NCBI GenBank assembly: GCA_938091715.1
Contig: CALKMT010000152.1
Location: forward strand, 1-7,017
DNA: 7,017 nt
Direction: 5' to 3'
Source of the DNA: an uncultured Litorivicinus sp.
GTDB taxonomy: Bacteria > Pseudomonadota > Gammaproteobacteria > Pseudomonadales > Litorivicinaceae
Shown one piece after another: positions 1 to 6,047 of this stretch; within the stretch, counting starts at the first letter, position 1; the number at the start of each line of letters is the position of its first letter. The notes below the pieces were generated by a model that had not been told where the DNA came from, ran no database searches, and saw nothing but the letters and a program-made list of their open reading frames with translations. The position numbers were made by a program, and so were the translations under genes.

Positions 1-116
1 TATCCGTTTTTTAAGGTCATAAAATGCTCAGTTTAAATACAAATACTAGTTATTTGTTTCAACAGCGACAGCTTGGTAAAAGCAACGCAGCACTTGCGAC
101 GACATTCTCACGCCTA

Positions 117-383
117 TCATCCCGGCCCCAGGGTAAAGGTCAGGTTGGCCAGGGTTTCGGATCGCTCGATGCCCGCTGCTTGAAACGCATTGGCCGAGGC
201 CAACGAGGGCACCAGCGAATCAAGCTCGTCTGCGGTGGCACGATTGATCTCAATGCGTGCTTTAAGGGGCTCGTTCAGATACGAGCCCAATTGGATTTCC
301 TGGAACCGAACGGCCTGCGCGTTGCCAGCGATGCATGCGGTTGCCAAGGCCAAACCGCGCCATACCCATTGTTGATACTTCAC
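117..383 (-). CDS. Truncated FimV-like N-terminal domain protein (secreted, 88 aa)
   Basis: Residues 1-24 look like a signal peptide: a K at position 2, a hydrophobic stretch LALATACIAG and an AQA cleavage site before V25. The mature part (FQEIQLGSYLNEPLKARIEI and onward, then LVPSLASANAFQAAGIER and LANLTF) follows the pattern of the FimV N-terminal domain. In that domain a short motif with 'S.LN.PL.A.IE' is followed by 'LAS...F..AGI.R...L..L.F'. Family knowledge: FimV proteins are large inner-membrane or periplasmic proteins with LysM and TPR parts that promote type IV pilus and polar functions. Here the frame stops at TGA after 88 residues, inside the domain, and the next 116 bases encode no continuation in any frame. 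The start is GTG, with a weak AGGCAG upstream. It lies 50 nt after the MFS gene on the same strand. It may be a remnant or a small stand-alone protein; I cannot tell which. Confidence 0.6.
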   Translation of the reverse strand: MKYQQWVWRGLALATACIAGNAQAVRFQEIQLGSYLNEPLKARIEINRATADELDSLVPSLASANAFQAAGIERSETLANLTFTLGPG

Positions 384-409
384 TATTGACTGCCTAAGCG
401 TACTGCTAA

Positions 410-428
410 CTTAGATAGCCTAGTTAAG
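410..428. repeat. 19-bp imperfect dyad between the MFS and FimV-like genes
   Basis: On the minus strand the arms CTTAACTAG and CTATCTAAG surround a single central G and pair at 7 of 9 positions. It lies just after the MFS stop codon and about 27 nt upstream of the FimV-like GTG start. There is no following T-run, so it does not look like an intrinsic terminator. It could be a weak operator or chance AT-rich symmetry. Confidence 0.25.
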
Positions 429-433
429 GGCGC

Positions 434-1606
434 TTATTTCGCCACTGTTGGGGTACCACTTGGGGTTGTACGTTTGATAAAGATCAGCAGCAATACCACC
501 ACGCCCACCGGCACCAGCATGACCAGATTCAGCGGCTGCCAGCCCAGGGCGGATTCCAGCGGGCTGGCAAAAAACACCGCCACGCCGGTCAGGCCAAACA
601 CCAGGGTTTCGTTCAGCGCTTGACCGCGGGCTCGCTCGGCCGGTTTCAAGCACTCGCCGACCGCCCGGGTGGCGCCCAGAAACAGAAAATTCCAACCCAG
701 TCCCAGCAGCACCAGCGCCGCGACAAAGTGTCCATACTCCAGTCCCACCTGGGTCAGGACCGAACACACAAAGTACAGGCAGGCACCGGCCAGCATGACC
801 GCCCGTGTTCCGAAACGCGTCAGCAGATAGCCGGTAAAGAAGCTGGGCCCAAACATGGCCACCACGTGCCACTGGATGACCAAGCCCACCTGCGAGAAGG
901 CAAAGCCATAGCGATCCATGGCCAGGGTCGTGACGTTCATTAACAAGGCCATCACGCTGTAGCTGGTGACGCCTGCGATCACGGCCACGATCAGATCAGG
1001 ATCTCGGATCAGCTGGGACAGGTTGCGTCCGCCACTGGGGGGACGCTCGCTCTTGCCCAGGTTTAAGTGCCACAGGCCGATAAACGACAGCACAAACAAG
1101 ACCGCCATGGCCAGGTAGGCACCGGCAAAGGGCACCAGCAGTGCGTCCCGTCCGTAGATGCTCAGTTGCGGGCCAACAAAGGCCGCCAGCACCCCACCAA
1201 ACATGACCCAGCCCAAGGCCCGGCCACGCTGGGGCTCATCCACCACCTCTTGGGCGGCAAAGCGGTAGTACTGGCCAAAGGCATTCGAGGCACCGGCCAG
1301 CGTCGAGGCCACGCACAGCATGACAAAGGACGATGTCCACAGGGCGGCGGCCCCGAGCACGCCTGCGATCACGCCCAGCAAACAGCCGACCAAAAATCCA
1401 TTGCGTCGGCCCACGGAGGCCATCAGGAAGCTGGCCGGGGCGGTGGCGATCAATAGTCCCAAAAACTGCAGACTGACCGGCAGGGTGACCCAGGCCACCC
1501 CAGGGGCGATCGGCTTGGAGGCCAGAGCGGTAATGCTGACCAACAGGGTCATGGCACTGCCCAAAATGGCCTGTGCGGCGACCAGCCGAACCAGATCAGG
1601 CTTCAT
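434..1606 (-). CDS. MFS transporter, 12 transmembrane segments
   Basis: This 390-residue, strongly hydrophobic protein has the spacing of a 12-helix major facilitator. Six segments lie between about residues 6 and 183, a hydrophilic cytoplasmic loop at 184-203 (LGKSERPPSGGRN), and six more between about 205 and 377. A degenerate motif A is visible in the loop after helix 2 (ASVGRRNG, 63-70). Its second-half counterpart is near 253-268 (TGYLLTRFGTR). Conserved-looking charged patches include RFAAQEVVDEPQRGRALG (115-132) and KPAERARGQALNE (321-333). It acts in the inner membrane; substrate and direction cannot be read from the sequence, though drug or metabolite efflux is usual for relatives. 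It is the last gene of the four-gene operon. Its ATG overlaps the upstream lyase stop by 4 nt (ATGA), with only a weak GGGG upstream, so expression probably depends on translational coupling. Confidence 0.9.
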   Translation of the reverse strand: MKPDLVRLVAAQAILGSAMTLLVSITALASKPIAPGVAWVTLPVSLQFLGLLIATAPASFLMASVGRRNGFLVGCLLGVIAGVLGAAALWTSSFVMLCVASTLAGASNAFGQYYRFAAQEVVDEPQRGRALGWVMFGGVLAAFVGPQLSIYGRDALLVPFAGAYLAMAVLFVLSFIGLWHLNLGKSERPPSGGRNLSQLIRDPDLIVAVIAGVTSYSVMALLMNVTTLAMDRYGFAFSQVGLVIQWHVVAMFGPSFFTGYLLTRFGTRAVMLAGACLYFVCSVLTQVGLEYGHFVAALVLLGLGWNFLFLGATRAVGECLKPAERARGQALNETLVFGLTGVAVFFASPLESALGWQPLNLVMLVPVGVVVLLLIFIKRTTPSGTPTVAK

Positions 1607-2721
1607 GCGATGACCCCGGCAAAGCGTTGCAAGGCTTGCTCCAATAACGGCGCGCTGCAGGCCAGATTAAAACGCAGGAAACCGGGCTTGCCGTAGGGCT
1701 CGCCGTCATCCGGCCCCAGGCCCGCGGCGACACAATCCGCGTGCAAGGCGGGCCGGTTCAAGGCCCGGCAATCGACCCAGGCCAAATAGGTGCCCTGCAG
1801 ATGGGTCATGCTCAGGTGTGGATGTTGCTCAACAAAGGCCTGCATCGTTGCGCGTTGCCCGCGCAGGTGATCCAACAGCGCTGACCGCCAGGGGCCACCC
1901 TGTTGATAGGCCGCGGTGGTGGCAATCCAGGCCAGATACGACACCTCGGGATAACCGATGATGGCCGACTGAAACCGTACCCGCAGGTCGGGATTGGGAA
2001 TCACCACAAAGGCCAAGTGCAATCCTGCGATGTTCCAAGTCTTGGTGGCGGCCAGGATGCTGATGCCCCAGACCGGGTCGATCTTGGCCATGGGGTGGTG
2101 GGGCAGGTTGTCCAGAATCAGGTCGGCCCAAATCTCGTCGGACACCAAAACGTTCTGATGCGTGTGGGCGATGGTCGAAATCTGCTGCAGCTCGTCCTGG
2201 GTATACACCGCGCCGCCCGGATTATGCGGGTTGCACAACAACGAGACCCCGGCGTTGTCGGCTTGCGCTAGACAGGCCTCGAATGCCTGCAGGTCCAGGG
2301 TTTCGCGGCCTTGCTGCAGAACTGATCCGATGGCCTGGGCCTGAGCGTCACCGATTTCGGGAGCCCGGGGAAAGCTGTGATAAATCGGGTTGGGAATGGC
2401 AATCTGGCCGCCCTGGGAAAAGGCACGAACCGCGGCGAATTGGGCCGGCACGACGCCGCCCACCGGCACAATCCATTCAGGGTCCACTGCCCAGTCGTAC
2501 TGCTCGGCGCAATGCTGGACGAACACCGAGATGGCGTTTTCAGGGGGGTGGTCATAGCCAAAAATGCCATGGGCGACCCGTTCGTTTAACGCCGCCTGAA
2601 TGGGCTCGGCGATGGTGCAATCCATGTCCGCGACCGGCAGGGGCAATACGTCCGGGCCAAAGCGGCTCCACTTTTTCGAGCGAAAACCGCGACGGTGGTC
2701 TTGTTGGCTGAAATCAAGCAC
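1603..2721 (-). CDS. patB: PatB/MalY-family PLP-dependent C-S lyase (cystathionine beta-lyase type)
   Basis: This is a fold-type I PLP enzyme of 372 residues, close to the roughly 390 usual for the family. Visible landmarks, numbered from the GTG start, are LPVADMD (28-34), VGGVVPAQ (87-94), NPHNPGG (164-170) and the PLP-phenol-binding Asp195 in SDEIW. The Schiff-base lysine is Lys227 in ATKTWNIAG, and the carboxylate-binding Arg350 sits in FLRFNLAC. These match MalY/PatB more closely than ordinary aspartate aminotransferases. Known relatives cleave cystathionine or other cysteine S-conjugates to a thiol, pyruvate and ammonia in the cytoplasm. I chose GTG at 2721 because AAAGGA sits 7 nt upstream; the longer frame begins with TTG at 2751 and lacks such a site. 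It overlaps the EamA gene stop by 8 nt and the MFS start by 4 nt, so it is coupled to both transporters. The physiological substrate is not determinable here. Confidence 0.9.
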   Translation of the reverse strand: MLDFSQQDHRRGFRSKKWSRFGPDVLPLPVADMDCTIAEPIQAALNERVAHGIFGYDHPPENAISVFVQHCAEQYDWAVDPEWIVPVGGVVPAQFAAVRAFSQGGQIAIPNPIYHSFPRAPEIGDAQAQAIGSVLQQGRETLDLQAFEACLAQADNAGVSLLCNPHNPGGAVYTQDELQQISTIAHTHQNVLVSDEIWADLILDNLPHHPMAKIDPVWGISILAATKTWNIAGLHLAFVVIPNPDLRVRFQSAIIGYPEVSYLAWIATTAAYQQGGPWRSALLDHLRGQRATMQAFVEQHPHLSMTHLQGTYLAWVDCRALNRPALHADCVAAGLGPDDGEPYGKPGFLRFNLACSAPLLEQALQRFAGVIA

Positions 2722-3601
2722 GGGTGATTCCTTTGGTAGGTAGTAATGCAATCAGCAGGCCGGTGGCGATCAGCGCCCCACCGATCCAATGATGGGACAC
2801 CATGCGTTCACCGAGGAACGCGGTGGCCAGGGTTAGGCCGAACACCGGCATCAGATGAATCATTTGCCCACCCCGGGCGGCGCCGACTTTGGCCAATCCG
2901 GCGTTCCAGCACAAATACGCGCCCAACGAGGGGAACAGCGCAAAGAAAGCAACCGCTGCCAGCAGGTGTGGCTCCATGGGCAGTGGCGGCTCGCCCAGGG
3001 GGTTAATCCAACGCAGCACCGCAATCGCACTGGTGCCGACCAAACAGGTAAAGCCCAAAAAGGCCACCGGATCCAGATCGGCAGGGCGGAAGCGCAGGTA
3101 CAACGAGTAGATGGCCCACACCACGCTGGAGGCCAGGATCCACAAATCGCCCTCGGTGATGCCGCGTTGCATCAGGCTGGACAGATCCCCTTTGGAGACC
3201 AGCCAAACCACCCCGGTACAACTGACCAGGATCCCGATCAGGCTGCGGGGCTGAGGCCGTTGGCCCAGCAGCAGCATGCCAAAGGCAATGATCAAGACCG
3301 GGATTGAGCTGTTGATGATCAGGGCGTTGGTTGCGGTGGTGGTCTGCAAACCGACGTACAGCAAGGTGTTAAAGCTGGCCACCGAGAACAGGGCCAAAAA
3401 GGTCAGTAGCTTCCAGTTATCTGCAATCAATGCCCGCTGACGCCAGATGCGGGGCCAGGCAAAGGGCAGGATGATCAGGGTGGCCAGCGCCCAGCGCCAA
3501 ATCGACAGGGTTAATGGGCCGCCTTCACCGGCGACCAGCCGCCCGACGACGAAGTTGCCGGCCCAAAACAGGGCCGAACAACTGAGCAGAAACCATGGCA
3601 A
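2714..3601 (-). CDS. EamA-family drug/metabolite (DMT) transporter
   Basis: At 295 residues with ten predicted membrane helices, this has the standard length and layout of two EamA repeats. Repeat one spans roughly residues 1-137 and repeat two roughly 150-288. Family-like stretches are LFWAGNFVVGRL (11-22), NTLLYVGLQTTTATNALII (78-96) and, in the second repeat, GAYLCWNAGLAKVGAARG (227-244) followed by FLGERM (262-267). Known EamA proteins are inner-membrane exporters of metabolites, including cysteine-pathway compounds in Escherichia coli. That precedent and the coupled C-S lyase hint at a sulfur metabolite, but this is inference. The start is most likely TTG at 3601, with GGAAA 7 nt upstream lying inside the end of ettA. 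The start codon is only 3 nt after the ettA stop and in the same frame. No good ATG exists near the N-terminus in this frame. Confidence 0.9.
   Translation of the reverse strand: MPWFLLSCSALFWAGNFVVGRLVAGEGGPLTLSIWRWALATLIILPFAWPRIWRQRALIADNWKLLTFLALFSVASFNTLLYVGLQTTTATNALIINSSIPVLIIAFGMLLLGQRPQPRSLIGILVSCTGVVWLVSKGDLSSLMQRGITEGDLWILASSVVWAIYSLYLRFRPADLDPVAFLGFTCLVGTSAIAVLRWINPLGEPPLPMEPHLLAAVAFFALFPSLGAYLCWNAGLAKVGAARGGQMIHLMPVFGLTLATAFLGERMVSHHWIGGALIATGLLIALLPTKGITRA
2729..2734 (-). promoter_or_regulatory. Ribosome binding site of the PatB-type lyase (AAAGGA)
   Basis: AAAGGA on the minus strand stands 7 nt before the GTG at 2721 and lies inside the last codons of the EamA gene. It decides the lyase start in favour of GTG over the TTG 30 nt upstream. 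Confidence 0.65.
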
Positions 3602-3604
3602 GGA

Positions 3605-5299
3605 TCAGTTTCCGAGCTTTTTGTATTTGACTCGCGTGGGCTGAATATCGCCCAGGCGCTTCTTGCGATCCGCTTCGTACTCGGTGTAGTTGCCCTCAAA
3701 AAAGCTGACCGTCGAGTCGCCTTCGTAGGCCAAAATATGCGAGCTAATACGATCCAGGAACCAGCGATCGTGCGAGATCATGACCACGACGCCTGGGAAG
3801 GCCAGTACGGCTTCTTCTAGGGCGCGCAGGGTTTCCACGTCCAGATCGTTGGTCGGTTCGTCCAACAGCAACACGTTGCCGCCCTGTTTCAGGGTGTTGG
3901 CCAAGTGCAAACGATTGCGCTCACCGCCGGACAGATCCTTGACCCATTTCTGTTGGTCTTGGCCTTTGAAGTTAAAGCGACCCAAATAGGCCCGGGAACT
4001 GATTTGGTAGTTGCCCACCGTGATCTGGTCCAGGCCGTCAGAGACTTCTTCCCACACGGTTTTGCTGCCATCCAGGGTGTCGCGGCTTTGATCGACATAG
4101 CCGAGTTTGACCGTCTCGCCGACCACCACCTCGCCGGTGTCCGGCTGTTCCTGGCCGGTGATCAGCTTGAACAGAGTCGATTTACCGGCCCCGTTACCGC
4201 CAATCACGCCGACGATCGCGCCCTGGGGAATGCTAAAGGACAGATCTTCGAACAGTTGTTTGTCGCCATAGGACTTGCTGACGCCATGCAGCTCGATGAC
4301 CTTTTCGCCCAAACGCGGCCCCGGCGGAATATAGATTTCCTGGGTTTCGTTGCGTGCTTGGGTCTGTTGGCTTTGCAGCTCCTCAAAGGCTTTTAGACGG
4401 GCCTTGGACTTGGACTGGCGACCCTTGGCGTTCGAGCGCACCCATTCCAATTCGTGTTTGATCGCTTTGGCGCGCGCTTCCTCGCCCTTGGATTCTTGCT
4501 CCAGGCGGGTCTCTTTTTGTTCCAGCCAGTTTGAGTAGTTGCCCTCGTAGGGGATGCCGTGGCCACGGTCCAATTCCAGAATCCAGCCTGCGGCGTTGTC
4601 CAGGAAATAGCGGTCGTGGGTGATGGCCACCACGGTGCCGGGGAATTCTTGCAGGAACTGCTCCAGCCAGCCCACCGATTCGGCGTCCAGGTGGTTGGTC
4701 GGCTCGTCCAGCAGCAGCATGTCGGGTTTGCTCAACAGCAAACGACACAGCGCAACACGGCGCCGCTCACCGCCGGACAGGTTGTCCACGGCCGCGTCCC
4801 AAGCCGGTAAGCGCAGCGCATCCGCGGCCCGCTCCAGGGTGCGGTCCAGCTCCCATCCGCCGACCGAATCGATCTGGTTTTGCAGATCGCCCTGGCGTGA
4901 CAACAAATCGTTCATCTCGTCGTCGGTCATTTCCTCGCCAAACTTCATCGAGATCTCGTCGAACTCGGTCAGCATCGCTTTGATCTCGGCGACGCCTTCC
5001 TCGACATTGCCGCGCACGTCCTTGGCCGAATCCAGGTGCGGTTCTTGGGGCAGGTAACCCACACGCAGGTTGGGCTGGGGGCGGGCTTCGCCGTCGAACT
5101 CGTTGTCCACGCCGGCCATGATTTTTAACAGGCTGGATTTACCCGAACCGTTCAGGCCTAGGACACCGATTTTGGCGCCGGGAAAGAACGACAGGCTGAT
5201 GTCTTTCAGGATTTGACGTTGGGGCGGAACCGTCTTGGAAACCCGGTTCATGGTGTACACGTACGAGCCAGTCTGGCCTGACTTATTACCTTTGGACAA
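3605..5299 (-). CDS. ettA: Energy-dependent translational throttle protein EttA (ABC-F ATPase)
   Basis: The 564-residue protein matches E. coli EttA (about 555 aa) end to end, from YVYTMNRVSKTVPP at the start to RVKYKKL at the end. Both ATPase domains look intact. Domain 1 has Walker A GLNGSGKS (48-55), signature LSGGE (174-178), catalytic Glu199 after LLLD and switch His228. Domain 2 has Walker A GGNGAGKS (367-374), signature LSGGE (457-461), Glu481 and His510. The EttA arm lies around 95-145, and the charged P-site tRNA-interaction linker around 245-325 (KELEW-like HELEWVRSNAKGRQSKSKARL). Known role: it binds the ribosomal E site and gates the first elongation step according to the ATP/ADP ratio. 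The start is TTG at 5299, supported by AGGAG with 7-nt spacing; this adds about ten residues (MSKGNKSGQT) before the E. coli-like start. It is the first gene of the operon. Confidence 0.97.
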   Translation of the reverse strand: MSKGNKSGQTGSYVYTMNRVSKTVPPQRQILKDISLSFFPGAKIGVLGLNGSGKSSLLKIMAGVDNEFDGEARPQPNLRVGYLPQEPHLDSAKDVRGNVEEGVAEIKAMLTEFDEISMKFGEEMTDDEMNDLLSRQGDLQNQIDSVGGWELDRTLERAADALRLPAWDAAVDNLSGGERRRVALCRLLLSKPDMLLLDEPTNHLDAESVGWLEQFLQEFPGTVVAITHDRYFLDNAAGWILELDRGHGIPYEGNYSNWLEQKETRLEQESKGEEARAKAIKHELEWVRSNAKGRQSKSKARLKAFEELQSQQTQARNETQEIYIPPGPRLGEKVIELHGVSKSYGDKQLFEDLSFSIPQGAIVGVIGGNGAGKSTLFKLITGQEQPDTGEVVVGETVKLGYVDQSRDTLDGSKTVWEEVSDGLDQITVGNYQISSRAYLGRFNFKGQDQQKWVKDLSGGERNRLHLANTLKQGGNVLLLDEPTNDLDVETLRALEEAVLAFPGVVVMISHDRWFLDRISSHILAYEGDSTVSFFEGNYTEYEADRKKRLGDIQPTRVKYKKLGN

Positions 5300-5306
5300 C
5301 GAATAA

Positions 5307-5311
5307 CTCCT
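5307..5311 (-). promoter_or_regulatory. Ribosome binding site of ettA (AGGAG)
   Basis: A full AGGAG on the minus strand sits 7 nt before the TTG start at 5299. The next in-frame ATG, 48 nt into the gene, has no comparable site and would cut into residues conserved in EttA, so the TTG start is preferred. Confidence 0.75.
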
Positions 5312-5330
5312 AGGGGCTGGGATGGGCAGC

Positions 5331-5361
5331 CGCGAATGTTCAGGGTGTAGCGCGAAATGTT
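5331..5361. repeat. Pair of short direct repeats, CGCGAATGTT and CGCGAAATGTT
   Basis: CGCGAATGTT (5331-5340) recurs as CGCGAAATGTT (5351-5361). The starts are 20 bp apart, about two helical turns. They lie in the leader or promoter region upstream of ettA, between its ribosome binding site and the toxin-antitoxin operator. They could be a pair of protein-binding half-sites on one DNA face, or chance. Confidence 0.3.
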
Positions 5362-5404
5362 ACGTGAGCGGGCGGGGTGACGCTATGGGTTTGTTGGATC
5401 GGGG

Positions 5405-5435
5405 TTGGCGGTGGGATGGTTACGGTTGCTACAAT
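5405..5435 (+). promoter_or_regulatory. Probable promoter of the toxin-antitoxin operon (extended -10)
   Basis: An extended -10 element, TGCTACAAT (5427-5435), contains TACAAT at 5430-5435, one base from the TATAAT consensus. The upstream TTGGCG (5405-5410) is a possible -35 box, but its spacing of 19 is long; the TGn extension could compensate. Transcription would begin near 5442, about 20 nt before the antitoxin start. The -10 box is buried in the palindrome described separately. Confidence 0.6.
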
Positions 5436-5450
5436 TGTGGTAACCGTAAC
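5419..5450. promoter_or_regulatory. 32-bp palindromic operator, probable antitoxin binding site
   Basis: The sequence is a near-perfect dyad centred between 5434 and 5435. The outer arms GTTACGGTT (5419-5427) and AACCGTAAC (5442-5450) pair at all nine positions. The inner core ACAATTGT (5431-5438) is also self-complementary. In total 14 of 16 base pairs are symmetric. It covers the -10 element and ends one base before the antitoxin ribosome binding site. Type II antitoxins with ribbon-helix-helix domains usually bind such palindromes to repress their own operon. Confidence 0.7.
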
Positions 5451-5456
5451 GAGGGA
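5451..5456 (+). promoter_or_regulatory. Ribosome binding site of the antitoxin (GAGGGA)
   Basis: GAGGGA stands 6 nt before the ATG at 5463. It selects this ATG over any upstream start in the same frame, which would lie before the promoter and operator and could not be on the transcript. Confidence 0.65.
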
Positions 5457-5462
5457 TACAGT

Positions 5463-5684
5463 ATGAGCACATCCGTGCGTTTAGATGACAGCTTGGTTCA
5501 AGCGGCCAGGGCAGCGGCCAAGGCCGAGCACCGGACGGTACAGGGCCAATTGGAGTTTTGGGCGCAAGTCGGCCGTGCGGCCTTGGACAATCCCGATTTG
5601 CCGGTCGACTTTATTGTCGAGTCCTTGTTCGCCTTGGCCGAGCCTGCGGATCAGGCCACGCCCTTTGTGCCCTCGGATCAATGA
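5463..5684 (+). CDS. ParD-like type II antitoxin
   Basis: This 73-residue protein resembles the ParD-like antitoxin family. A short beta strand (TSVRLDD, residues 3-9) is followed by two helices (about 10-22 and 25-41), the arrangement of a ribbon-helix-helix DNA-binding domain. Then come the typical AEHRT-V-GQ-E-WA--GRAALDNPDLPV core (21-48) and the FALAEP...PFVP tail (56-70), the part expected to wrap the toxin. It should act in the cytoplasm, neutralising the downstream toxin and repressing the operon at the 32-bp palindrome just upstream. The start is ATG at 5463, with GAGGGA 6 nt ahead. A longer frame from 5322 is rejected because it would extend through the promoter and operator. Its TGA overlaps the toxin ATG as ATGA, so the two are coupled and co-expressed. 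Confidence 0.85.
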   Translation: MSTSVRLDDSLVQAARAAAKAEHRTVQGQLEFWAQVGRAALDNPDLPVDFIVESLFALAEPADQATPFVPSDQ

Positions 5685-5974
5685 CGCCATGGACGGCGGT
5701 TCAAGCCCGACGGTTTTCGAGGGCCTATAAAAAGCTGGATCCCCAGGCGCGGCAGGCCTGCAACCAGGCGGTCACCGAGGTCCTGTATGACCCAAGGATT
5801 GGCCGGTTAAAGCGCGGCGATTTGGCCAGCTTGCGAGTGCACAAGTTCAAAGCCGGCGCCCGGATTTTTCTGCTGGGATACACCCTGGACACGCCGCTGT
5901 GCCTGGTATATCTGCAAGCAGTGGGCCCCCGTGAAAACTATTACCCTGACCTGAAAAAGTCCTTAAGCGACTAG
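5681..5974 (+). CDS. RelE/ParE-family type II toxin
   Basis: The 97-residue basic protein has the size and layout of RelE/ParE-fold toxins: an N-terminal helical hairpin (ARRFSRAYKKLDPQARQACNQAVTEVLYDP, about 9-38) and a beta sheet (LASLRVHKFKAGARIFLLGYTLD and CLVYLQAVG). The tail RENYYPDLKKSL (84-95) resembles the HENFYRDLK ending common in a subgroup annotated as RelE-like. Members of this superfamily are mostly ribosome-dependent mRNA endonucleases, though ParE members poison gyrase, so the target here is inferred only. The ATG at 5681 overlaps the antitoxin stop by 4 nt, which fixes the start and implies coupling. The subgroup usually has His where this protein has Arg84. There is no sign of truncation. 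The stop codon sits inside a small palindrome, CGACTAGTCG, and no clear terminator follows. Confidence 0.82.
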   Translation: MTPWTAVQARRFSRAYKKLDPQARQACNQAVTEVLYDPRIGRLKRGDLASLRVHKFKAGARIFLLGYTLDTPLCLVYLQAVGPRENYYPDLKKSLSD

Positions 5975-5979
5975 TCGAA

Positions 5980-6008
5980 TTGCAACTTCAATAACCGGGT
6001 CAAAAAAT
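5980..6008 (+). promoter_or_regulatory. Possible ada promoter
   Basis: TTGCAA (5980-5985, four of six to the -35 consensus) is followed after 17 bases by AAAAAT (6003-6008, four of six to the -10 consensus). This would start transcription near 6015 and give ada a leader of about 33 nt. The match is modest. AATTGCAA at 5978-5985 might be part of an Ada-binding site, but I cannot establish that from sequence alone. Confidence 0.3.
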
Positions 6009-6047
6009 GAGTGGCCCGCTTTGGCCGGTTCAAGCGACACTGTTGGC

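Noticed and set aside
37..57. Minus-strand CAAATA/TATTTG stem after the FimV-like gene as a terminator
   Set aside because: The stem is only six A/T-rich pairs with no clean T-run, so it is too weak to call.
46..120. Minus-strand 24-codon frame overlapping the FimV-like stop as ATGA, tested as a frameshifted continuation
   Set aside because: Its translation does not resemble the rest of the FimV domain, it has no ribosome binding site of its own, and it ends at once in AT-rich DNA.
24..389. Plus-strand open frame of 121 residues across the FimV-like gene
   Set aside because: It is antisense to a frame with a signal peptide and a recognisable domain, and its own translation shows no family features.
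5322..5462. N-terminal extension of the antitoxin starting at 5322
   Set aside because: It would be encoded by the promoter and palindrome, and its translation is unlike the family. ATG at 5463 has its own ribosome binding site and begins the conserved domain.
5558..5680. N-terminal extension of the toxin frame back to 5558
   Set aside because: It overlaps the antitoxin core in another frame, and the ATG at 5681 with the ATGA overlap is the normal arrangement.
5968..5977. Palindrome CGACTAGTCG at the toxin stop as a terminator
   Set aside because: It has no loop and no following T-run, so it cannot act as an ordinary intrinsic terminator.
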